DNA of 64,000 nucleotides from Bog-473 sp963788585 (lineage in GTDB: Bacteria > Actinomycetota > Acidimicrobiia > Acidimicrobiales > RAAP-2), in assembly GCA_963788585.1 (NCBI GenBank), contig CAWBHA010000004.1, positions 389,455 to 453,454 of the forward strand, given 5' to 3'. Shown one piece after another: positions 46,128 to 53,698 of this stretch. The position numbers and the translations under genes are program-made. Under the pieces are notes generated by a model. It was not told the DNA's origin, made no database searches, and was given only the letters and a program-made list of their open reading frames with translations. Numbering within the stretch: position 1 is the first letter of the stretch; the number at the start of each line of letters is the position of its first letter.

Positions 46128-46819
46128 CCGCTCCGGTGACGCTCATCGGCGGGGCCGTCCTCGGGATGGTGGCGGGCTCGCTGCTCGTCCCCGTCACCCG
46201 ACGCGCGCTCACGACGTCTCTCGTGCGCTCCGCCGCAACGCAAGATGACGCGCGGGTCGCGGTCGAAGTCGACCCGCCGGGCGTGACGTGGCGCCACTGG
46301 TTGGCCCTGGCCGCCGCTTCCGGGCTGATCCCCGCCTACGTGCTGCACCATGTGGGCTGGTCCCTCATCGCCCTGCCTCCCCTTCTCCTCCTCGTCGGGC
46401 TCGTCCAGCTCGCGTATTGCGACCTGACGCGCCGCCTCCTGCCCAAGACGCTCGTGTACACGCTCAGCGCGGCGGTGATCGGAAGCGGTGTTGCCATCGC
46501 CGGCGTCATGCACGAGTGGGACCGCTTGTTCACCGCGGGGCTCGGCGGTCTCGCCTTGTTCGTGCTCTTCTTCGCCATCAACCTGATGAACCCGCGCTGG
46601 ATGGCGTTCGGCGACGTGCGGCTCTCCCTCGTTGTGGGATTCGGCCTGGCCTGGGTGAGTCCCCTGGCCCTCGTCGAGGGATTCTTCTTCGCCAACCTGC
46701 TCGCCGCGGTCATCGGCGTCGGGCTCATCGCCGCCCACAAGGCCGAGCGCCGCTCTGCCGTGCCGTTCGGCCTCTATCTGGCCCTGGGCACCGCGCTGGT
46801 CCTCGTCACCTGGAGCTAG
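46124..46819 (+). CDS. Prepilin peptidase (TadV/CpaA, A24 family)
   Basis: 231 residues, about six helices. The two catalytic aspartates of the A24 family are in AYCDLTRRLLPK and in MAFGDVRLSLVVGFGL (a GD motif). It would cut the leaders of the two Flp pilins and TadE. The start overlaps the tadG-like stop by 4 nt. Length and motifs favour the longer PilD-like form without a methyltransferase domain. Confidence 0.9.
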   Translation: MTAPVTLIGGAVLGMVAGSLLVPVTRRALTTSLVRSAATQDDARVAVEVDPPGVTWRHWLALAAASGLIPAYVLHHVGWSLIALPPLLLLVGLVQLAYCDLTRRLLPKTLVYTLSAAVIGSGVAIAGVMHEWDRLFTAGLGGLALFVLFFAINLMNPRWMAFGDVRLSLVVGFGLAWVSPLALVEGFFFANLLAAVIGVGLIAAHKAERRSAVPFGLYLALGTALVLVTWS

Positions 46820-46841
46820 CTTCCACGAAGCCCCGCCAGAC

Positions 46842-47822
46842 CTACCCTCGGTGTGGGCGCGGCCGGAAGTGGCGGTCGATCTCGTTGGCGTAGCGCCGTC
46901 CAAGGGAGTCCGCGTGCCGCTGGATCCAGGCGCTCAGGGCGATCGACCCGGTGGCGGGACCGCTCGTATCGGCCAAGCCGTCAGCCATGGCCCGGTACTC
47001 GTCGGCCGTCAGGAGCACGTCACGCAACGCGAACCCGAGCACCGAGGCCAGCGGCGGCATGCACGCACCCGGGACGGGGACAACGAGGCTCCGGGCGCCC
47101 ACAGCGGCACGGATCTGTCGAACGAGCTCGAGGAACGTCGGTCGTTCGGGTCCCACGGCGTCGATCACCGTGGTGGCGCGCTCGGCGCCGGCCCTGACGG
47201 CGAGCGCGGCCAGGTCGTCGACGTGGACCGCCCGGATCCGGTAGTCGCCCCGGCCGCCGATAGCGAACACCGGGAGGTGGCGGAGCAGCCAGGCGATGTT
47301 GTTGATCAGCACCCCGTCTCCGCCGAACAAGATGGCCGGCCGCAGCACCGCGTAGGGCACGCCGACCTCGGCCAGCGCGTGCTCGGCCTCTGCCTTCCCG
47401 CGGAAGTAGTCATACGGGGACGAGATGCTCGGATGCGTGATGGACACGTGGACGATCCGCTCGACGCCCGCCCGGCGCGCCGCGTGGAACAGCGTACGCA
47501 GGTTGGCCACGGCCCGGTCGTGATCGGCTGCGCCGTGGGGAAAGCGGATCCAGTAGGTGTTGTACAGCGTGGTCGCGCCCTCGAGCGACGAGGTGAGGCC
47601 GAGCACGTCGTCGAAGTCGAGGGGGCACACGTCCACGACTGCGCCCGCGGGCGCGCGTTCCGGATGCCCCGTGAGCGTGCGTACCCTCCGGCCCGACGAC
47701 TCCAGGTCACGCGCGATGGCGGCGCCCGAATAGCTGAAGGCGCCGGTGACGACGTCGAATCCTCGGTCGGGAAAATCCGCCACCCGAACCGGGTCCCCCT
47801 GCCGCAGCCCGGCGCGCATCAT
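46842..47822 (-). CDS. NAD(P)-binding epimerase/reductase (atypical extended SDR)
   Basis: 326 residues from ATG 47822. The Rossmann start is VVTGAFSYSGAAIARDLESSG, a GxxxxGxxI variant; TLYNTYWIRF, HVSITHPSISSPYDYFRGKAE (with the Tyr and Lys), and RIRAVHVDDLAALAV follow, as in NmrA/complex-I 39-kDa-like SDRs. Its start overlaps the TetR stop by 4 nt, so regulator and enzyme are an operon. Substrate unknown. Confidence 0.82.
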   Translation of the reverse strand: MMRAGLRQGDPVRVADFPDRGFDVVTGAFSYSGAAIARDLESSGRRVRTLTGHPERAPAGAVVDVCPLDFDDVLGLTSSLEGATTLYNTYWIRFPHGAADHDRAVANLRTLFHAARRAGVERIVHVSITHPSISSPYDYFRGKAEAEHALAEVGVPYAVLRPAILFGGDGVLINNIAWLLRHLPVFAIGGRGDYRIRAVHVDDLAALAVRAGAERATTVIDAVGPERPTFLELVRQIRAAVGARSLVVPVPGACMPPLASVLGFALRDVLLTADEYRAMADGLADTSGPATGSIALSAWIQRHADSLGRRYANEIDRHFRPRPHRG

Positions 47823-48463
47823 CGGCCCTCCCCGTCTGGTGCGAACGTCTCGAACAGACCCGCCAGGAGGCGGGCCCGGTCGAACAGCGCCAGCGCCGCC
47901 GACCTGTCCCCGTCGAGGTGCGCCAACATCTCGAGTCCCAGATACAGCGCGACGACCGCGTGCGCGGCGACGTCGGGCTCGACAGCGCCCGCCAACGGGG
48001 TCGTCTCGATGACCCCGCGGAGTGCGTCCGCCGTGAAGGCGCGCCACGGCGCGATCCGGGCCGCGACCTCGGCCGCGAGCCCCGGTGTCGAGCTGGCACC
48101 GGCGATCATCTCGGCCAGCACCGCGATATGACCGGCGTCGAGGTCCTCCTCGAAGACGGACTCCGCGGCATCGACCAGCTCCACGATCCCCGCGACCCGG
48201 TCGACCGCCTCTTGGTAGTGCGTGCGCCGCGTCTCGCTCACGGCGTCGAGAGCGGCCAGGAGCAGGTTGGCCACCGAGCCGAAGTGGTAGAAGATCACGC
48301 CCTGGTTGCAGCCAGCCCGGCGGGCGATGGCGCGTGCGCTCGCACCGGCGAACCCCTCCTCCTTCAGCGCGGCGATCGCGCCGTCGATGAGGGCCTCCCG
48401 CGTCCAGGCCGCGCCCGACGATGCCAGGCCTCCCACGCTCGTCTTCGTTCCCGACTTGGCCAA
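47819..48463 (-). CDS. TetR-family transcriptional repressor
   Basis: 214 residues from TTG 48463. This start is well supported by AGGAGAG 6 nt upstream. The DNA-binding part is LIDGAIAALKEEGFAGASA, then AIARRAGCNQGVIFYHFGSV, the usual TetR helix-turn-helix and YHF turn, with an all-helical ligand domain behind it. It probably represses its own operon (with the epimerase) and perhaps the divergent phyH gene through the dyad at 48489-48502. Confidence 0.88.
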   Translation of the reverse strand: MAKSGTKTSVGGLASSGAAWTREALIDGAIAALKEEGFAGASARAIARRAGCNQGVIFYHFGSVANLLLAALDAVSETRRTHYQEAVDRVAGIVELVDAAESVFEEDLDAGHIAVLAEMIAGASSTPGLAAEVAARIAPWRAFTADALRGVIETTPLAGAVEPDVAAHAVVALYLGLEMLAHLDGDRSAALALFDRARLLAGLFETFAPDGEGR

Positions 48464-48488
48464 TGTCCGCTCTCCTGTGCAAATGTTC

Positions 48489-48502
48489 TGATCAATTGCT
48501 CA
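48489..48502. promoter_or_regulatory. Probable TetR operator
   Basis: TGATCAATTGCTCA is a 14-bp dyad with a single mismatched pair (TGAnCAATTGnTCA). It lies 26 nt upstream of the tetR start codon. A second perfect 10-bp dyad, AGCATATGCT, follows at 48504-48513. Both are AT-rich against the GC-rich background. Confidence 0.55.
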
Positions 48503-48602
48503 AAGCATATGCTCGGTTACCTCCTGAGGCAAGCGGCCGCCGCCACGGGGCAGCACGCACCGGCGCGAGGCACGCCGATTTCGGCCCGGGGCCACCACTA
48601 AC

Positions 48603-49502
48603 GTGCCGCGGGTGACGTCGCTGCTCACGCCCGAGCTCGAGGAGCGATGGAACGTCGACGGGTGGTGTGTGATCCCCGGTGCCATCCCGCCCGACGCCCT
48701 GGCCGCGGCCCAGGACGCGGTGCATCGCTACTTCCCCACGCCGGCCGAGATGGCCGAGCTCGGTGGGGCACGGGCGGGCCAGTGGCACACGTGGGACGCG
48801 CCGTGGCCGGAGTTCCCCTTCCATAGCACGCGGCTGAACACCCTCGTCCTGCACGACAACGTCGTCGACCTGGCCGAGGGCCTCCTCGGAACGACTGATC
48901 TGGCGCTCTACATGGGGATCGTCACGGCCAAGTACGCGCAACAGGCGTCGGGCTACAACCAACTCCTGCACGCCGACTACCCGAACCACATGCTGGTGGT
49001 GCCGCGACACGAGCCGGGGTACCAGCAAGTGGAGTTCTTCGTCTACCTCACGGACGTGACCACGGCGGACGGCGCGACGAGGTTCGTCTCGTGGCAGAAG
49101 ACCAAGGACATACCCGTGGCGCGGCACACCCTCGACTACGTCGACTATGCCGCCCTCTACGAGGACCCGACGGATGCATCGGCGCCTGCAGGCTCCGTCG
49201 TGGCCTACCGCCCCGACGTGTACCACCGCTCGGTCGACCACACCGATCCGACGCGGTATCGGGTGATGCTCCACGTGTCGTTCCGTCACCGTGAAGCCGG
49301 CTGGGGCGGGTACCAGGCCTGGCCATTCCGCGGCTTCTCGGTCGAGCTCTCCAAGTACGTGCAACAGGCCACGCCCCGCCAGCTGGCGCTCCTGGGTGTG
49401 CCGCCTCCGGGCCACCCCTATTGGAACGAGGCCACGCTCGACGGCGTGCAGGCCCGCTACCCCGGGCTCGACATGACCCCCTGGCGCGACCCGCCGTCCT
49501 AG
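48603..49502 (+). CDS. Phytanoyl-CoA dioxygenase (PhyH) family Fe(II)/2-oxoglutarate oxygenase
   Basis: 299 residues from GTG 48603. The first two iron ligands are in LLHADYPNH (H-x-D), the distal histidine in YRPDVYHRSVDH, and a downstream arginine in TRYRVMLHVSF fits 2-oxoglutarate binding. DGWCVIPGAIPPD near residue 19 is the typical PhyH N-terminus. It hydroxylates an unknown substrate. It faces the TetR gene and converges on the amidase with a 4-nt overlap. Confidence 0.85.
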   Translation: MPRVTSLLTPELEERWNVDGWCVIPGAIPPDALAAAQDAVHRYFPTPAEMAELGGARAGQWHTWDAPWPEFPFHSTRLNTLVLHDNVVDLAEGLLGTTDLALYMGIVTAKYAQQASGYNQLLHADYPNHMLVVPRHEPGYQQVEFFVYLTDVTTADGATRFVSWQKTKDIPVARHTLDYVDYAALYEDPTDASAPAGSVVAYRPDVYHRSVDHTDPTRYRVMLHVSFRHREAGWGGYQAWPFRGFSVELSKYVQQATPRQLALLGVPPPGHPYWNEATLDGVQARYPGLDMTPWRDPPS

Positions 49503-50935
49503 GTACCCGCGCCGAGGGCATGCGGGGACCCGGGCGCCACGAGTGGCCACGGCATGCTGCGCTCGGCTTGCAGCGCGAGATCGAGCAGCAGTTGCTCGCG
49601 GTGATGGCCGGCCAGGACCTGCAGCCCGACCGGGAGGCCGTCGACCAGGCCGGCCGGGATGCTCACGGCGGGGCTCCCGTTGAGGTTCGAGGGCGCCGTC
49701 AGCGCCGCATTGTTCATGATGGCCCGGGCGAAGCCGATCTCGTGGATCAGGTCGCGCCCCGGGAGCGTGGAGGGCGGTGGTCCTTCGGCCGCGAACGCGA
49801 CGTCGGGGTGGGTGGAGCAGAACACGAAGTCAACCTCGTCGAAGAGGTCGGCCATCGCACCGTTGAGGCGCCTCCGGTAGCGCTCGATGGAGGCCGCCCG
49901 TTCGAGGTCGTAGTGCTCCCGGGCGGCCTCGATGCCGGCGGCAATCTCTCGCGAGAGCTCCCCGAGGCGATCGGGATACGCGTCGCCGAGGTCGACGACC
50001 AGGGGTGGCTGGTTGGCCATGGCCCACGCACCGCGCAGCGGCGGGAGCGTCGGCGTCACCGTGACCAGACGGAGCCCCGCCGCGCCGGCGAGCTGCTCGG
50101 CCGCCGCGATGACCACCGCGGCCACTTCCTCGCGCACCTGGGCGATCCCGAGGTCGACCAGGATCGCTGCGGTCAGGCCGGTGAGGTCGTGGCTGCCGAG
50201 CGCCGCCTCCCAGCCCTCCACCCGGGGCAGGCTGAGAGGGTCTCGCCTGTCGAACCCGTTGCAGGCGTCGAAGTACCGGGCGGTGTCGCGCACCGATCGC
50301 GTCAGACAACCCAGGACCGTCGTCATGGGCTCGATGGTCCCGTCGGGTCCTTTGGGGATCCGCCCGTAGGTGGCCTTGAGCCCGAAGAGCCCGCTGAAAC
50401 TGGCGGGGCCGCGGATCGATCCGCCGCCGTCGCTGCCGGTGGCGATCGGCAACAGGCCGCCGGCCACCGCGGCCGCCGTCCCGCCCGACGAGCCACCCGG
50501 CGTGCGCTCCTCGTTCCACGGGTTGCGGGTCGTGCCGTGCAGCGCGGTCGACGTGCAGTTGACACCGCCGAATTCGGGTGCCGTGGTCTGCGCAGCGAGC
50601 ACGGCACCGGTCGCCCGCAACCGCGCGACCGAGGTGTCGTCGTGGTCGGCGACCCGGCGACTGAAGACGCGAGAGGCCTGCGTGTAGGGCCAGCCCGCGA
50701 CCTTCTCCAGTTCCTTGACGCCGAAGGGCACGCCGCCGAAGGGAAGTCCCACGTCGGCGCGGTGCGCCGCCTGCCGGGCCTCGTCGAAGTCGGTGTGGCT
50801 CGTCACGTTCAAGGGTGAGGACTCGAGTGCAGCGATGCAGGCCTCGAGGGCCTCGAGCGGCGAGAGCCGCTTGGCCCGGAAGGCGTCGACCAGACCGCAG
50901 GCGTCTCCCAGCCACGGCGTGCTCACCGCGCGCAC
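49499..50935 (-). CDS. Amidase signature enzyme
   Basis: 478 residues from GTG 50935. The Ser-cisSer-Lys triad can be placed: Lys in VPFGVKELEKVAGW, cis-Ser in TPGGSSGGTAAAVAGG, and nucleophilic Ser in GSDGGGSIRGPASF. It belongs to the amidase family that includes GatA-like and small-amide hydrolases; the absence of gatB and gatC argues against tRNA amidation. It is divergent from the D-threonine-aldolase-like gene with 51 bp between starts. Confidence 0.9.
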   Translation of the reverse strand: MRAVSTPWLGDACGLVDAFRAKRLSPLEALEACIAALESSPLNVTSHTDFDEARQAAHRADVGLPFGGVPFGVKELEKVAGWPYTQASRVFSRRVADHDDTSVARLRATGAVLAAQTTAPEFGGVNCTSTALHGTTRNPWNEERTPGGSSGGTAAAVAGGLLPIATGSDGGGSIRGPASFSGLFGLKATYGRIPKGPDGTIEPMTTVLGCLTRSVRDTARYFDACNGFDRRDPLSLPRVEGWEAALGSHDLTGLTAAILVDLGIAQVREEVAAVVIAAAEQLAGAAGLRLVTVTPTLPPLRGAWAMANQPPLVVDLGDAYPDRLGELSREIAAGIEAAREHYDLERAASIERYRRRLNGAMADLFDEVDFVFCSTHPDVAFAAEGPPPSTLPGRDLIHEIGFARAIMNNAALTAPSNLNGSPAVSIPAGLVDGLPVGLQVLAGHHREQLLLDLALQAERSMPWPLVAPGSPHALGAGT

Positions 50936-50986
50936 AGTACCGGCTTCCCCTCACGGCGCGCCGCGCCGTTCTGTAGCCTCCCGGCC

Positions 50987-51980
50987 GTGCAGACGCGAGA
51001 ACTGCAGACGCCGGCCCTGGTCGTCGACTCGGCTGGACTCGAGGCCAACCTGCGCACCATGAGCGAGGCCTTGCCCGGCGACCGCCTCCGGCCGCACGTG
51101 AAGGCACACAAGTGCACGGCGCTGTCGAGGCGACAGGCCGCTCTCGGCTCGCGCGGGTTCACCTGCGCCACCATCGCCGAGATGGAAGGGATGGCCGAGG
51201 CCGGCCTCGGTGACGACCTGCTCCTGGCCAACGAGGTCGTCGACGCCAGTCGGCTCGGCGAGTTGGCGCGCCGGGGTGCGCGCGTCACCGTGGCCGTCGA
51301 CTCCGAGGTCACCGTCGACGCGGCGGCCCGCGCTGGCGTCCCGGAGGTGGTGATCGACGTGAACGTCGGGCTGCCCCGTTGCGGCTGCCGGCCCGAGGAC
51401 GCAGGCCGGCTGGCCGACCGGGCCCGTGCCGCCGGCCTCTCCGTGCGCGGGGTCATGGGATACGAGGGACACATCGTCGGCCTGGAGGACCGGGCCACCC
51501 GGGAGCGAATGCTCGAGGTCTCCATGGCCCAGCTGCTCGCGGCGCGCGATCGGGTCGGCGCCGAGGTGATCTCGGCCGGCGGTACCGGGACGTACGACAT
51601 CAACGGTTGGGCCACGGAGATCCAGGCCGGCTCGTACGCCCTGATGGACACCGCATACGCCAAGCTCGGTCTGCCGTTCGTGCAGGCACTCGGCGTGCTT
51701 GGCCACGGTCATCTCGGTCTCGCCGAACTGGTCCGTGGCGGACTGCGGCCTCAAGGCCCTGGGTATGGACCACGGCAACCCATCGGTCGAGGGCGGGGAG
51801 GTGTGGTTCTGCTCGGACGAGCACGTGGTCTTCGTCCCCGAAGAGCCCGTACGCGTCGGCGAGCGCATCCGCGTCCTCCCGGCGCACGTCGATCCCACCG
51901 TGGCCTACCACGACCATCTCTTCCTCGTCGACGGAGACGAAGTGCTCGACCGTTGGGCCGTCGACCTGCGCGGCTGGTGA
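50987..51980 (+). CDS. D-threonine aldolase / D-serine dehydratase-like PLP enzyme, interrupted by a +1 shift
   Basis: About 330 residues from GTG 50987. The alanine-racemase-like barrel has TPALVVDSAGLEANL, the PLP lysine in LRPHVKAHKC, and ISAGGTGTYDI for the phosphate; the C-terminal D-ser_dehydrat domain has WSVADCGLKALGMDHG and the metal-binding HVDPTVAYHDHLF. The switch is at about 51698 (GTGCTTGG), where one base too many lies between LGV and LATVISVSP. It would cleave or dehydrate a D-3-hydroxyamino acid. Confidence 0.85.
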
Positions 51981-52059
51981 GGGGACCGAGGCCTGTCTGC
52001 CGCGAGGCCGGGCTCAGCGGCGGCACCCCGGTAGGGTTGGCCTCGACAAGGAGGTCGGC

Positions 52060-52701
52060 ATGGCAGAGGCCACGTTCACGATCGGGTCGTCCGCGACCTG
52101 CAGCGACGGTGCATGCGGCACGGTGTCGCGGATCGTCGTCGACCCGGTCGCGCTCGAGCTCACGCACCTGGTGGTCGAGCCACAACACCGGAGCGGACTG
52201 GGCCGGCTGGTCCCGCTCGACCTCGTGCACCCGGGATCGGACGGCGTCGAGCTCGGCTGCACCCTCGAACAGTTCGATGCATTGCCGCACGCCGAGGAGA
52301 ACGACTTCCTCCCCGGTGGCAGCGGCTACGCCGACTACGAGGCGCACGAGTTGTACTACTGGCCGTACTTCGGGATCGAGGGTGGGCCCGACCCGCTCGT
52401 CGCGAACGCCAGCGCGATCGTCACGCATGACACGCTCCCTCCCGGCGAGGTCGGAGTGCGCCGGGGCGACCGCGTCCACGCCAGCGACGGGGAGATCGGC
52501 CGCGTCGAGGGCCTCGTGGTGGAGCCCGAGCGCGGGCACGTGACCCACGTCCTGCTCCAGGAGGGGCATCTCTGGGGCCGCAAGGACGTCGCCATCCCGA
52601 TCGGCGCCGTCGAACTCATGGCCGACGGCATCACCGTGGCCATGACGAAACACGAGATCGGCGACCTCCCGGCGCTCGACCTCTCGAAGTCCGTGCCCTG
52701 A
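52060..52701 (+). CDS. PRC-barrel domain protein
   Basis: 213 residues from ATG 52060 with AAGGAGG 5 nt before it. The C-terminal 75 residues are a PRC barrel (VRRGDRVHASDGEIGRVEG, VTHVLLQEGHLWG, VAIPIGAVELM), and the N-terminal 65 residues repeat a similar pattern (GSSATCSDGACGTVSRIVV, ELTHLVVEP), so it is a two-barrel protein. Barrels of this type occur in photosynthetic reaction-centre H subunits and RimM; soluble bacterial members have unclear roles, often stress-related. Confidence 0.8.
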   Translation: MAEATFTIGSSATCSDGACGTVSRIVVDPVALELTHLVVEPQHRSGLGRLVPLDLVHPGSDGVELGCTLEQFDALPHAEENDFLPGGSGYADYEAHELYYWPYFGIEGGPDPLVANASAIVTHDTLPPGEVGVRRGDRVHASDGEIGRVEGLVVEPERGHVTHVLLQEGHLWGRKDVAIPIGAVELMADGITVAMTKHEIGDLPALDLSKSVP

Positions 52702-52800
52702 CGTCGGGGGCGAATCGGGGCTGCACCGGGCAGCCCGCTGCTCTGTTCGTCCGTTCCCTCTTCCTTCGCGCCCCGGCCGGACCTGGGGTAGACCGGGGTC

Positions 52801-53568
52801 GTGCGTGCTCGGCGTCCGGCTCTCGTCGTCGCGACGGTGGTCCTCTGCGCGTGGTGCGGCTGGGTCAGCGGGTATCACCGGACCTCGACGAGCGCGGAGA
52901 TCACCTGGGCGGTCTCGCTCGCCGCGGTGGTCATCGTCGACCTGGCCCTGACGCGCGGCCGATCGGGGCGCCGCTTCGGCTGGCGCCTGGAACGGGCGCG
53001 GGAACCCTGGCCGCGGCAGGGACGGGGCGGCGGCGGAGCGGCTCTTCGTGGCACAGCGCCTTGGCTGACGCTGATCCTGGTGGCCGTGGCCTGGGACGTG
53101 CTCGGGATCGACACCCCCCCGCACCGCTATCACCTCACCATCAGCGCGCTGGCTCAGGCGTACCGACCCCTGAACGCTGCGCTGCTCCTGGTATGGATGC
53201 TGGTCGGCGTGGGCTACCAGGCGGCACGCGTCCGTGCCCCTTTCGACGACACCCGCGGGGGACCAACGTCTGGCCGGACCTCTCCGCCGGCGACGGAGGA
53301 AGGCACCATGCTCGGCGCAGCGGTCCTGGCGGCGCCCACACATGCCGCCGCGCCCGCTCTGTTCCTGCCGAACAGCCCACCGGTCGGCGTCGCCTTCTGG
53401 GTCGCGCTGCCGATCGTCGCGCTGGTCGTCGATGCCGCCGCCCGCCGGTCGAGTGGGCGTGTGGCGACCGCCGAGGAGTTCGTCCGCTTCATCGCAACCA
53501 ACAGACTGGTCCACATCACCCTCGTCGCCGCGTGGATCTTCGCGGGGTATCACCTCTTCGCCCGATGA
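52801..53568 (+). CDS. Polytopic membrane protein, unknown
   Basis: 255 residues from GTG 52801 with about six hydrophobic segments, for example ALVVATVVLCAWCGWVSGY, WLTLILVAVAWDVLGI, LNAALLLVWMLVGVGYQ and VALPIVALVVDAA. A DTPPHRYHLTISALAQA loop lies between helices. I do not recognise the family. It may be an actinobacterial conserved membrane protein, given its well-behaved composition. Confidence 0.65.
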   Translation: MRARRPALVVATVVLCAWCGWVSGYHRTSTSAEITWAVSLAAVVIVDLALTRGRSGRRFGWRLERAREPWPRQGRGGGGAALRGTAPWLTLILVAVAWDVLGIDTPPHRYHLTISALAQAYRPLNAALLLVWMLVGVGYQAARVRAPFDDTRGGPTSGRTSPPATEEGTMLGAAVLAAPTHAAAPALFLPNSPPVGVAFWVALPIVALVVDAAARRSSGRVATAEEFVRFIATNRLVHITLVAAWIFAGYHLFAR

Positions 53569-53698
53569 GCCGCCGCAGGAGCCAAGGTGTTCCGCTGGGC
53601 GCGACGTCGGCAGATGGCACCGCACGGCGGCGCGCCGGCACGATCCTGGTCGTCGCCGGACGGCGATGCGATGATTGGTCGATGGCAGGGGTTCGACG

